Part shown: positions 1 to 8,243 of the stretch, piece by piece | Layout of the letters: the number at the start of each line of letters is the position of its first letter | Position numbering within the stretch: the stretch's first letter is position 1 | Assembly (NCBI GenBank): GCA_902493985.1 | Contig: CABURR010000004.1 | Location: 1 to 59,772 of the forward strand | Direction: 5' to 3' | Length of the DNA stretch: 59,772 nucleotides | Source of the DNA: an uncultured Collinsella sp. | GTDB taxonomy: Bacteria > Actinomycetota > Coriobacteriia > Coriobacteriales > Coriobacteriaceae | Position numbers and translations under genes: made by a program | Notes under the pieces: generated by a model | The model's database searches: none | The model's input: only the letters and a program-made list of their open reading frames with translations | Told to the model about the DNA's origin: nothing

Positions 1-72
1 CTCTACAGTCCTGCGCAAGACGGAAAGCACATTAAGTGCTTTCCTTTGCGTGCGGAACTCGCGACAAACTTA
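1..72 (-). repeat. Hairpin repeat, copy 1 (inverted relative to copy 2)
   Basis: Read on the minus strand, this is a diverged copy of the repeat at 264-333. Two flanking blocks are conserved: 1-14 is identical to 320-333, and 49-71 matches 264-286 at 22 of 23 positions. Between them lies a hairpin with arms GGAAAGCAC (22-30) and GTGCTTTCC (36-44). Copy 2 has GGAGAGCAC and GTGCTCTCC, so the change is compensated on both arms. The element is cut by the window edge. Confidence 0.75.
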
Positions 73-229
73 CCCCGCCCCGGCCTCCGATGGCCCAGAC
101 CTGCCAAAAAGGACAGGTTTATTTTGGTCGGTTTTATCTGGGGATATGCCGAGGGCACGGCTATCGACAATTCAGAAAATAAGAAAACCTGAATAGACTA
201 TCTGACACAATCGCAAGCGGTACCCACCA

Positions 230-377
230 GCCCTTTTGCTATTCCCGGTGGGGGCCTCGGGTAAAGTTTATCGCGAGTTCCGCACGAGCCGGAGAGCACT
301 TAATGTGCTCTCCGTGCGAGCAGGACTGTAGAGCAGGAAACTTTACCCGCGGCCCCCACCGGGAATAGCAAAAGGGC
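230..377. repeat. 40-bp inverted repeat enclosing hairpin repeat copy 2
   Basis: The arms 230-269 and 338-377 are reverse complements at 39 of 40 positions and enclose 68 bp. At the centre is a second palindrome, GGAGAGCAC (291-299), loop TTAAT, GTGCTCTCC (305-313), which belongs to the repeat also found at 1-72. The right arm overlaps the 5' half of the pnp terminator at 371-380, so the two folds compete. The layout resembles a small MITE- or REPIN-like element, but no family is recognised. Confidence 0.8.
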
Positions 378-400
378 GACCCCTGTCTGGAGTCGCCCTT
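371..400 (-). terminator. Intrinsic terminator of pnp
   Basis: On the minus strand the sequence reads AAGGGCGAC, a loop of about 12 nt, then GTCGCCCTTTTGCT: a 9-bp stem with a short U tract, 24 bp past the pnp stop codon. Confidence 0.8.
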
Positions 401-423
401 ACTGAGCTGCTTATATGCGGCTG

Positions 424-2670
424 TTACTCGGCGTCGTGGTGACGGCGGGGCTTGCGGCCTCCGTTGTCGCCGGGACGGCGCGGGCGGTCGCTGCGCTCGG
501 AGCGCTCGCGACGCGGACGCTCACGGCGCTGGAAGTGCTCGCCGTCGCCCTCGGAGGCACCCTCGGCGCGAGCCGGGGCCTCGGGCTTATCCAGACGATC
601 GAGCGAGATCTTGCCACGATCGTCGACCTCGATGACGACGACCTTGACCTCGTCGCCCACGTTGAGGACGTCCTCGACCTTCTCCACGCGGCCCTTGGCG
701 ACGCGGGAGATGTGCAGCAGGCCGTCCTTGCCGGGCAGCAGGTTCACGAAGGCGCCGAAGGGCTGGATGGAGACCACGCGACCGGTGTACTCCTCGCCCG
801 GCTCGGGAACCTTGATGATGAGCTTGATGCGCTCGACGGCCTGGTCGACGGACTCGCCGGTGCCGCCGACAAAGACGGTGCCGTCCTCCTGGATGTCGAC
901 CGAAGCGCCGGTCTCGTCCTGGATGCCGCGAATGACCTTACCGCCGGAACCGATGACGTCGCGGATCTTGTCGGTCGGAACCTGGATGGAAACGATGCGC
1001 GGAGCGGTGCTACGCGTGGTGTGGCGCGGCTCGGGGATCACATCGAGCATCTTCTGCAGGATGAAGGCGCGACCCTCCTTGGCCTGCTGCAGGGCGCGGG
1101 CCAGGATGTCGAAGGTAAGACCGGTGGCCTTGTTGTCCATCTGCAGGGCGGTGATGCCCTCGGTGGTACCGGTGACCTTAAAGTCCATGTCGCCCAGGAA
1201 GTCCTCGAGACCCTGGATGTCGGACAGGACCACGGTCTTGCCCTCCTCCTGGATCAGGCCCATGGCGATACCGGAGACCGGGCGCTTAATGGGCACGCCG
1301 CCGTCCATAAGGGCGAGCGTGGAGCCACAGGTCGAAGCCATCGAAGAGGAGCCGTTGGACTCCATGACCTCGGAGACGACGCGGATAGCGTAGGGGAACT
1401 CATTCTCGTCGGGGAGCACCGGAAGCAGAGCACGCTCGGCCAGGTTGCCGTGGCCGATCTCGCGACGCTTGGGGCTGCCCATGCGGCCGGTCTCGCCGGT
1501 GCAGAACGGCGGGAAGTTGTAGTGGTGCATGTAGCGCTTGCCCTCGGTGGGCTCGATGGTATCCAGACGCTGGCCCTCGTTGAGCATGCCGAGCGAAAGA
1601 ACCGAGAGCACCTGGGTCTGGCCACGCTGGAACAGGCCGGAGCCGTGAACGAGCGGCAGGTAGTTATCCTTCACCATGATGGGGCGAATCTCGTCGGCGG
1701 CACGGCCGTCGACGCGCTCGCCGGTCTCGACGACCATGGTGCGCATGGCCTTCTTCTCAAGCTTCTTGAGCGCCACGGGGATCTCGCGCTCCCAAGCGGC
1801 CTGCTCCTCCTCGGTGAACTCGGCGCGGATGGACTCCTTCAGAGCCTCGACCTTACCGATACGGGAAAGCTTGTCGGCATCGCGAAGGGCGGCTGCCATC
1901 TCGTCGTAGTGGGCGAAGATGCGCTCCTGGACCTCCTCGACGGGCTGATCGAGCGGGTACTCCTTCTTGACGATGGCACCGTTGACCTGCTCCCACTCGG
2001 CAACGAACTCGTCCTGAGCCTGGCAGAAGGCAGCAAGGGCCTCCTGGCCAAACTTCATGGCGGCGAGCATGTCGTCCTCGGAGATCTCCTCGGCGCCGGC
2101 CTCGACCATCGAGATGAAGTCGGCAGAGCCGCCCAGCTCCAGGTCCAGATCGGAGTTCTCGCGCTCCTCGTAGGTGGGGTTGACGATAAACTCGCCGGTC
2201 TCCACGTTGCGGCCGATGCGCACGCAGGCAAGCGGACCCTCGAAGGGCACGCCGCCGAGCGTCATGGCCAGGGAAGCACCCATGACGTTGATGACATCGA
2301 AGGGATTGACCTGGTCGGCGACGAGCGAGGTAGCGACGATGTGCACCTCGTTGCGGAAGCCGTCCGGGAAGCTCGGGCGAATCGGACGGTCGATCATGCG
2401 CGCGGTGAGCGTGGCCTTCTCGCTGGGACGGCCCTCACGCTTGAGGTAGCCACCCGGGATGCGGCCGGCGGCGTACATCTTCTCGTTGAAGTCGACGGTC
2501 AGCGGGAAGAAGTCGTAGTTCTTACGCTCCTTGGAGACGACCACGGTGTCGAGCATCGTGGTGTCGCCCTGCTTGACCAGGCAGGCGCCGGTGGCCTGCT
2601 TGGCAAGCTCGCCCGACTCAAAGGTGTAGGTCTTGCCGTACAGCTCAAAGGTCTTGGATACGAGTGTCAT
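424..2670 (-). CDS. pnp: Polyribonucleotide nucleotidyltransferase (PNPase)
   Basis: This is the 3'-to-5' phosphorolytic exoribonuclease that degrades RNA and matures its ends in the cytoplasm. The product is 748 residues, normal for the family. Two RNase PH cores (about 15-145 and 325-540) flank an all-helical domain, followed by a KH domain near 565-620 (IGSGGKVIRGIQ) and an S1 domain near 630-705 (GRVVSIQPFGAFVNLLPGKDG). A tail of about 40 residues is very rich in Arg, a common actinobacterial extension. ATG 2670 was chosen over an upstream in-frame start because AAGGAG lies just before it and the MTLVSKTFELYGK start fits the family. The gene follows rpsO, the conserved rpsO-pnp arrangement. 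Confidence 0.97.
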   Translation of the reverse strand: MTLVSKTFELYGKTYTFESGELAKQATGACLVKQGDTTMLDTVVVSKERKNYDFFPLTVDFNEKMYAAGRIPGGYLKREGRPSEKATLTARMIDRPIRPSFPDGFRNEVHIVATSLVADQVNPFDVINVMGASLAMTLGGVPFEGPLACVRIGRNVETGEFIVNPTYEERENSDLDLELGGSADFISMVEAGAEEISEDDMLAAMKFGQEALAAFCQAQDEFVAEWEQVNGAIVKKEYPLDQPVEEVQERIFAHYDEMAAALRDADKLSRIGKVEALKESIRAEFTEEEQAAWEREIPVALKKLEKKAMRTMVVETGERVDGRAADEIRPIMVKDNYLPLVHGSGLFQRGQTQVLSVLSLGMLNEGQRLDTIEPTEGKRYMHHYNFPPFCTGETGRMGSPKRREIGHGNLAERALLPVLPDENEFPYAIRVVSEVMESNGSSSMASTCGSTLALMDGGVPIKRPVSGIAMGLIQEEGKTVVLSDIQGLEDFLGDMDFKVTGTTEGITALQMDNKATGLTFDILARALQQAKEGRAFILQKMLDVIPEPRHTTRSTAPRIVSIQVPTDKIRDVIGSGGKVIRGIQDETGASVDIQEDGTVFVGGTGESVDQAVERIKLIIKVPEPGEEYTGRVVSIQPFGAFVNLLPGKDGLLHISRVAKGRVEKVEDVLNVGDEVKVVVIEVDDRGKISLDRLDKPEAPARAEGASEGDGEHFQRRERPRRERSERSDRPRRPGDNGGRKPRRHHDAE

Positions 2671-2682
2671 TGTTCTCCTTAA

Positions 2683-2804
2683 CCCCGCAGACCCCTTGTC
2701 TGCGGGCTTCTCATGTGACGCGGGCCCCCTGCCCCCGCCACGCTTCAGAGCGTGATTGTTCGCGCCCTTACACAAAAAGAGCGCCCCGCTGCGCAGGACG
2801 CTCT
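2683..2804 (-). terminator. rpsO terminator plus pnp leader hairpins
   Basis: At 2778-2804 the minus strand reads AGAGCGTCC, loop, GGGGCGCTCTTTTTG, an intrinsic terminator after rpsO. Closer to pnp are more stems: CCGCAGAC/GTCTGCGG (about 2685-2704) and CACGCT/AGCGTG (about 2740-2756). In E. coli the same intergenic space carries a terminator and an RNase III-cut hairpin through which PNPase controls its own mRNA. That role is only inferred here. Confidence 0.65.
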
Positions 2805-2819
2805 TAGCATGTACAAATC

Positions 2820-3098
2820 CTACTGGATGTTGTCGCGGATGCCCAGAGCCTTGATGAGCTCACGGTACTCGACGATGTCGTTCTTCTTGATGTAGGAGAG
2901 AAGACGACGACGACGGCCGACGAGCATGAGCAGGCCACGACGGGTGTGGAAGTCCTTCTGGTGGGACTTCATGTGCTCGGTCAGCTCCTTGATGCGCTCG
3001 GACAGGATGGCGACCTGAACCTTGGGGTTGCCGGTGTCGACCGGGGTGTTACCGAACTGGGCAGTCAGCTCCGCCTTGCGCTCTTTGGAAACAGTCAT
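2820..3098 (-). CDS. rpsO: 30S ribosomal protein S15 (uS15)
   Basis: Small-subunit protein that binds 16S rRNA early in 30S assembly. The product is 92 residues, slightly longer than the usual 89. Family blocks are visible: GNTPVDTGNPKVQVAILSER, then a helix ending HFK-like 'HMKSHQKDFHTRRGLL', then LVGRRRRLLSYIKK. ATG 3098 is preceded by GAAAGG on the minus strand; the longer open frame upstream has no family similarity. It precedes pnp and is separated from it by a terminator. Confidence 0.98.
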   Translation of the reverse strand: MTVSKERKAELTAQFGNTPVDTGNPKVQVAILSERIKELTEHMKSHQKDFHTRRGLLMLVGRRRRLLSYIKKNDIVEYRELIKALGIRDNIQ

Positions 3099-3236
3099 TG
3101 TTTCACCTTTCGTTTTGCGTCGCCCACGGGCGACTCGATTCGCCTCGGACTGGGAAGCCGCCGGTGGAGCGAACAACCAAGGTCGAGGTACCAACAGGTC
3201 GGTATGTTACCACAAGCAGCCCGCGCCTGCGCATCA

Positions 3237-3986
3237 TCACCGACCCAACATGAATTCCATCGCGCGGAGGCGCTGATCGGTGTGCGTCGCAGCCCAAACA
3301 TGCGAAAGCCCGAGCAGGAATGCCGCCGTATGCGGGTCGATTCGCTCGGCCATGAGCGCATCGAAGGTCATGGACATGAGGGCGCGCAGCCATGCGGTCT
3401 CACCGGTCGACACCAGTTCGGCACCTGGAACGCTCGACGCGCACGACCCGCACATGAGACCGCCCGCCTGGGCTGAAAAATACGACAGCATGGGGTCTCC
3501 GCACAGCACGCAGGCCGAAAAATCGGGTCGATAGCCAACGTGCGACAGCAGCTTAAAGACATATGCCGCCACAAGTAGATCCATGTGCGCTGTGTCGAGC
3601 CCGCTGCCCGCCAGGGCAAGCGCTCGCTGCGTGATGGCAAAGGTGAACGGGTCCTCAGCGTCCTCGAACGAGCATACGCGCGCGACCTCGGCGATCGCGC
3701 TTGCGGCGCAGGTCGTCTCGTAATCGGGCGTAGCGCTGAGCGGCGCCTCCATAAGCTCGGCCTGGGAAACCACGTCGAGCGACCGTCCATGCGCGAGCAG
3801 CATATCGACGGTACAGAACAGCTCGCAGCGCGCAGCCAGGCGCCCACCGGGTTTGCGGGCGCCCTTTGCCACGGCACGAACCTGCCGACCCCGCTCGTCA
3901 AGCATCGTCAGGATCAGGTCCGTCTCTTTAAGCTTCGTCTTGTCGAGGACGAGCACCTTGGTGCGATATGTCCGGGAGCCTGCCAT
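3237..3986 (-). CDS. recO: DNA repair protein RecO
   Basis: RecO helps load RecA on SSB-coated single-stranded DNA in the RecFOR pathway. At 249 residues it is a normal length. An N-terminal OB-fold (YRTKVLVLDKTKLKETDLIL) is followed by a helical region and a zinc-finger-like pair, C159xxC162 and C179xxC182. It is the last gene of the lepA-to-recO operon, 15 bp after era, a common era-recO pairing. Confidence 0.95.
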   Translation of the reverse strand: MAGSRTYRTKVLVLDKTKLKETDLILTMLDERGRQVRAVAKGARKPGGRLAARCELFCTVDMLLAHGRSLDVVSQAELMEAPLSATPDYETTCAASAIAEVARVCSFEDAEDPFTFAITQRALALAGSGLDTAHMDLLVAAYVFKLLSHVGYRPDFSACVLCGDPMLSYFSAQAGGLMCGSCASSVPGAELVSTGETAWLRALMSMTFDALMAERIDPHTAAFLLGLSHVWAATHTDQRLRAMEFMLGR

Positions 3987-4001
3987 GCGCGCCGCGCGTC
4001 C

Positions 4002-5069
4002 TTAGTCCTCGGCGTTGTAGCCAAAGCGGCGAATCTGGGCCTCGTCGTCACGCCAGCCGGCCTTGACCTTCACGTCCAGCTCCAAAAAGACCTGCGTGCC
4101 AAAGATACGCTCAAGATCGCGACGGGCGTCGATACCGATATGCTTGATCATCTCGCCGCCCTTGCCGATGATGATGCCCTTTTGGCCCTCGCGCTCGACG
4201 TAAATGGTGGCGTGCACGCGCAGTACCTTCTTGGTCTGCTCGAGTGCATCGCAGATCACGCCAACGGAGTGCGGGATCTCATCACGGGTGCGGCGCAAGA
4301 CCTTCTCGCGCACAAACTCGGCAACGAGCGTTTCGTCGGAAGCGTCGGTACCCATATCCTCGGGGAACCAACGCGGACCCTCGGGCAAAAAGTGCGCAAC
4401 GGTCTCGATAAAGGCATCGACGTTGAAGTTCTTGACCGACGACGTCACGATCTCGTCGTCATATTCCATGAGCTCGTGGGCTGCCTTGAGCTGCTCCATG
4501 ACCTGTGCGGGGTCGACCTCATCGGCCTTAGTGAGCACCAGGACCTTCTTGCAACGGGCGCATCTGACGCGCTCGGCAACCCAGGCGTCTCCCCTGCCGA
4601 TCGGTTTGGTGGCATCAATCAAAAACGCGACGACATCAACATCGTTCAGCTCGAACAGCGCGCTCTTGTTGAGCTCGGATCCCAGGCCGTCCTTGGGCTT
4701 ATGAATACCCGGGGTATCGACAAAGACCAGCTGGTAGCCGGGACGGTTGACGACGGCGCGCATGCGGCGGCGGGTCGTCTGGGCCACCGGCGAAGTGATG
4801 GCGACCTTCTTGCCATAGCAGGCGTTGAGCAGCGTAGACTTGCCGGCGTTGGGACGACCGACCAGGGCCACAAAGCCGCTGCGGAAACCGGGCTCCACGT
4901 CGCCAAAGCCCGCGAGGTTGTCGTCCTCGTCGCACAGGGCGTCGAGCTCCTCATCGCTCATGCCCTCAAACGGGTCGAACTCCTCGACTTCCTCGAGCTC
5001 CTCGGTATCCACCGCGTCCAGGGACTCGTCGTCCAAAATCTCATCGGCAGACTGCATATTGTCGGACAT
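4002..5069 (-). CDS. era: GTPase Era
   Basis: Era binds the 3' end of 16S rRNA and acts in 30S maturation. G motifs are clear: G1 GRPNAGKS (71-78), G3 DTPG (118-121), G4 TKAD (180-183) and G5 near SSVKN. A C-terminal KH domain carries GIIIGKGGEMIKHIG. The family normally starts about ten residues before G1. Here roughly 60 extra residues precede it, dense in Asp and Glu, giving 355 residues in all. ATG 5069 has AAAGGGA upstream and the acidic stretch is an uninterrupted frame, so the extension is probably translated. Confidence 0.96.
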   Translation of the reverse strand: MSDNMQSADEILDDESLDAVDTEELEEVEEFDPFEGMSDEELDALCDEDDNLAGFGDVEPGFRSGFVALVGRPNAGKSTLLNACYGKKVAITSPVAQTTRRRMRAVVNRPGYQLVFVDTPGIHKPKDGLGSELNKSALFELNDVDVVAFLIDATKPIGRGDAWVAERVRCARCKKVLVLTKADEVDPAQVMEQLKAAHELMEYDDEIVTSSVKNFNVDAFIETVAHFLPEGPRWFPEDMGTDASDETLVAEFVREKVLRRTRDEIPHSVGVICDALEQTKKVLRVHATIYVEREGQKGIIIGKGGEMIKHIGIDARRDLERIFGTQVFLELDVKVKAGWRDDEAQIRRFGYNAED

Positions 5070-5081
5070 GGGAATCCCTTT

Positions 5082-5459
5082 CTAAATAAAGCCGAGCGCG
5101 TGGGCAAATACCAGCACGCCCACAATTGCGGCGGTGATGGAAAGAATGTAAACAGAGGCGGCGGCGATGTCCTTCGCACGCTTGGCCAGCGGATGGAGCT
5201 CCTGGGTCGCTAGGTCGACGATAGCCTCCATAGCGGTGTTGCACAGCTCGCCGTGAATCACCAGGCCACAACAGATGATAATCGTGGCCCACTCGGCAAT
5301 GTCGAGGCCCACGATACAGCCGGCAATGACGGTGCACACGCCCGCCACGAGCATGACCTTGATGTTGCGCTCGGTCTTGACGGCGGTAACGAAGCCCTCC
5401 ATGGCGTAGGAAAACGACTTTAAGAAGGACGGATGGTCCTTGTTCGATCCGGGAATCAT
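5082..5459 (-). CDS. dgkA: Diacylglycerol/undecaprenol kinase family membrane protein
   Basis: Small integral membrane kinase of the DgkA family. Gram-positive members mainly phosphorylate undecaprenol, recycling the lipid carrier of cell-wall synthesis. The product is 125 residues with about three membrane helices. The family block is present: EL-NTAMEAIVDLAT followed by HPLAKRAKDIAAASV. It sits between ybeY and era, the usual position in Firmicutes and Actinobacteria. The sequence alone does not decide between undecaprenol and diacylglycerol as substrate. Confidence 0.9.
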   Translation of the reverse strand: MIPGSNKDHPSFLKSFSYAMEGFVTAVKTERNIKVMLVAGVCTVIAGCIVGLDIAEWATIIICCGLVIHGELCNTAMEAIVDLATQELHPLAKRAKDIAAASVYILSITAAIVGVLVFAHALGFI

Positions 5460-5468
5460 AGACGGCTC

Positions 5469-5978
5469 CTAGTCGTGGGCGTGGTTGGTGATGGGGCCGA
5501 CGTGGACTAGCTTGGGGTCCTCGCCGCGCTCGAACGCCAGATCGCGCAGGATGGCGTCCTCGCGGGCCTCCATGACCTCGGCCTCGTCGTCCTCGATATG
5601 GTCATAGCCCAGCAAGTGCAGCATGCCGTGTACGAGCATCAGACGACACTCGTCAGCGGAGCTATTGCCAAAACCGGGGGCCTGACGGGCAATAACCTGC
5701 GGGGCCAAGATGATATCGCCGAGCTCGAGCGTCTCGTCGGCGGGAATATCCTCGTCAAAGGCCGAGTCGCATTCAAACGAGAGCACATCGGTGGTGCGGT
5801 CGATACCGCGCCACTCGTGGTTGAGCTCGTGCATCTCGTCCTCGTCGACATACGAAAGGGAAATCTCGACTTCACGCTCAACGCCCTCGGCGGCAAGCAC
5901 AACCTCGCAGATGTGCTCCACCTCCTGGGCATCGAGCAGCGTATCGAGCTCGGCATCGTTGCTGATCAATACACTCAA
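5469..5978 (-). CDS. ybeY: Endoribonuclease YbeY (rRNA maturation factor)
   Basis: Zinc-dependent RNase needed for 16S rRNA 3'-end maturation and ribosome quality control. The signature HGMLHLLGYDH is intact, with metal ligands H117, H121 and H127 in a 169-residue protein. The start is TTG 5978: AAGGAG lies 5 nt upstream, and TTGA shares bases with the phoH stop, giving a 4-base overlap and likely translational coupling. The phoH-ybeY-dgkA-era order is typical. Confidence 0.96.
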   Translation of the reverse strand: MSVLISNDAELDTLLDAQEVEHICEVVLAAEGVEREVEISLSYVDEDEMHELNHEWRGIDRTTDVLSFECDSAFDEDIPADETLELGDIILAPQVIARQAPGFGNSSADECRLMLVHGMLHLLGYDHIEDDEAEVMEAREDAILRDLAFERGEDPKLVHVGPITNHAHD

Positions 5979-6961
5979 CGGGACTCCTTTCGGTCGCGCG
6001 GGCGCTGCTCGCGCACGTCATCATAAGCATCGTATGCCTCGACGATACGTCCCACCAAGGCATGGCGCACCACGTCGGCACGCTCGAGGTGCGAAAATGC
6101 GACATCGTCGACACGGCCCAAAATCTGCTCAACGTCAGCAAGACCGCCGCGACGACCAACCAGGTCGCGCTGACTCAGGTCGCCGGTAATCACAAACTTG
6201 GAGTTGAAGCCCAGGCGCGTCAGGAACATCTTCATCTGCTCGGGCGTGGTATTTTGCGCCTCGTCGAGTACCACGAAAGCATCGCTCAGCGTGCGGCCGC
6301 GCATGTAGGCAAGCGGGGCGATCTCGATCACGCCGCGCTCCATAAGCTCATCGGTTCGCTCGCGATCCATCATGTCAAAAAGGGCGTCGTAGAGCGGACG
6401 CATGTAGGGATCGATCTTTTCCTCAAGGGTACCGGGCAAAAAGCCCAGATTCTCCCCCGCCTCGACAACCGGACGCGTCAAGATCAGACGACCCACCTCG
6501 TGACGCTTGAGCGCGGCAACGGCGAGCGCCATGGCCAGATAGGTCTTACCGGTACCGGCAGGACCCAAGCCAAACGTGATGGTATGCGAGCGGATGGCAT
6601 CCACATAGCGCTTTTGCCCGAGCGTCTTGGGGCGAATGACGCGGCCGCGATACGAAAGCAGCACGTCATCGCGAAGCGACGTAGTCTCGTGCTCACCGTC
6701 GCGTAAGACGGCCAGACAGCGAGAAACATCGTCGGCAGACAGCGTGCGCCCGGCGGCCGCCTCGCGAAAAGCATGCTCGAAAAAGCGCGCCACGAGTTCG
6801 ACCTCGTTCGGGTCGCCGCTCACGGAGATGCTATCGCCACGGGCGACCACATGAGCGCGAACCAAGCTCTCGAGCGCACGAAGGACGCCGTCGCCGGCGC
6901 CCAAAACGCGCGAGGGATCAATCCCCTCGGGAACGGTAAGTCTAATCTTCGAGGCTTCCAT
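5975..6961 (-). CDS. phoH: PhoH family ATPase (PhoH-like)
   Basis: Cytoplasmic P-loop ATPase of the PhoH/PhoL group, usually beside ybeY and linked to RNA metabolism. Walker A is GPAGTGKT (133-140), Walker B is FVVLDEAQN, followed by the family block TTPEQMKMFLTRLGFNSK and an ITGDLSQRDL sensor. ATG 6961 (MEASKIRLTV) gives 328 residues and overlaps the end of mtaB by 20 bp. A longer open frame exists upstream but runs through mtaB. The exact substrate is unknown. Confidence 0.94.
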   Translation of the reverse strand: MEASKIRLTVPEGIDPSRVLGAGDGVLRALESLVRAHVVARGDSISVSGDPNEVELVARFFEHAFREAAAGRTLSADDVSRCLAVLRDGEHETTSLRDDVLLSYRGRVIRPKTLGQKRYVDAIRSHTITFGLGPAGTGKTYLAMALAVAALKRHEVGRLILTRPVVEAGENLGFLPGTLEEKIDPYMRPLYDALFDMMDRERTDELMERGVIEIAPLAYMRGRTLSDAFVVLDEAQNTTPEQMKMFLTRLGFNSKFVITGDLSQRDLVGRRGGLADVEQILGRVDDVAFSHLERADVVRHALVGRIVEAYDAYDDVREQRPRDRKESR

Positions 6962-8234
6962 GAACCTCCCTGCGCGCATGGACCAAGCCGGAATCATCGA
7001 CTCCGATGATAGCAACATCGAGCAGGCACGGGGCTGTAAGTCCACAGGTATCGTCAAGACGGGCATGATGGAACGAACCGAGCGTCAGGTTGTCGCCGTA
7101 CTCGAGGACGGCACGCTCGACCGTGCCCACACGACGACGAGCGTCGGCAATAGCGAGTTCCTGTGCGGCGGCCCGCATACGGCGGCTGCGCTCGGCCATA
7201 ACCTCGGGCGGTACCTGATCAGGCATATCGGCAGCAAGGGTACCGGGACGCTTGCTATAGCGGAACACGTGCATACGCGAGAAACCCACACGACGGCACA
7301 GCGCCAGCGACTCCTCGAACTCCTCGTCCGTCTCACCAGGAAAACCGACGATGACATCGCACGAAAGAGACGCCTGGGGCAAGTTGGCGCGAATCATACG
7401 CACCGTGTCCTCAAAGGCCTCGGCGCTATAGGGACGACCCATGCGATGCAGGGTCGCCGTGCAGCCGGACTGCACGGGCAGGTGCAAAAACGGGGCGATA
7501 CGCTGCGGATAGCGTGCCATAACCTTAAGCAGGCGCTCAGAGATATCCATGGGCTCGACCGAGGAAATGCGCACATGAGGAATAGACGTGCGCTCCATGA
7601 TGGCCTCGAGCAGCTCATCGATTTCGACATGCTCGTCGGTCGCGCTCTTGCCATCGTAGGCACCCAGGTTCACACCGGTCAGCACCACCTCGGGCACGCC
7701 GGCCTCCTGGGCCTCGCGAACTTGCTCGAGCACGGACTCGACGGGCACGGAGCGCTCGGGGCCACGTGCCTTCCACACAATGCAATAGGTGCAGCGGTGG
7801 TTGCAGCCGTCCTGAATCTTCACGCCCAGGCGAGAGCGACCGAGCGCATCGACCACCTCGCCATCGCTGCAGGCGGGAACGCTATCGGACTCAACGCCCA
7901 GCACCTCGCAGACACGTTCGGCGACATCGATCTTGGACGGCTCGGCGATCACGCGATCCGAAAGCTCCAACAACTCCTCAGGATGCAAATTGACCACGCA
8001 ACCGGTCACGAGCACATAGGGCTCGTTTGGATGGGACAGCGCATGACGGACGGCCTTACGGGTCTTGGCCTCGGCCTCGCCCGTAACGGCACAGGTGTTA
8101 ATGACGATCAGATCGGCATCCTGGGGCTCCACCATAGCAAAGCCCAGGCGCATAAGATCGGCAGTGATACGGTCAGACTCAACCCGGTTGACACGGCAAC
8201 CGAGGTTGACGACGGAAATATGGGGTGCGAGCAC
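6942..8234 (-). CDS. mtaB: tRNA N6-threonylcarbamoyladenosine methylthiotransferase MtaB
   Basis: Radical SAM enzyme that puts the 2-methylthio group on t6A37 of tRNA. The N-terminal domain holds C13, C48 and C79 for one 4Fe-4S cluster. The radical SAM motif C144xxxC148xxC151 (CNHRCTYC) holds the second. A TRAM-like C-terminal part follows, giving 430 residues. The start is GTG 8234 with AAGGAG 5 nt upstream, partly inside the dnaJ stop region. The MtaB rather than MiaB subclass is judged from the NLGCRVNRVES start and its place beside dnaJ, so MiaB is less likely. Confidence 0.9.
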   Translation of the reverse strand: MLAPHISVVNLGCRVNRVESDRITADLMRLGFAMVEPQDADLIVINTCAVTGEAEAKTRKAVRHALSHPNEPYVLVTGCVVNLHPEELLELSDRVIAEPSKIDVAERVCEVLGVESDSVPACSDGEVVDALGRSRLGVKIQDGCNHRCTYCIVWKARGPERSVPVESVLEQVREAQEAGVPEVVLTGVNLGAYDGKSATDEHVEIDELLEAIMERTSIPHVRISSVEPMDISERLLKVMARYPQRIAPFLHLPVQSGCTATLHRMGRPYSAEAFEDTVRMIRANLPQASLSCDVIVGFPGETDEEFEESLALCRRVGFSRMHVFRYSKRPGTLAADMPDQVPPEVMAERSRRMRAAAQELAIADARRRVGTVERAVLEYGDNLTLGSFHHARLDDTCGLTAPCLLDVAIIGVDDSGLVHARREVHGSLED

Positions 8235-8243
8235 GCGGGCTCC

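Noticed and set aside
415..2682. 755-residue open frame on the plus strand opposite pnp
   Set aside because: It mirrors the pnp codons in a high-GC gene, has a Leu/Val/Asp-rich low-complexity composition and no domain or ribosome site.
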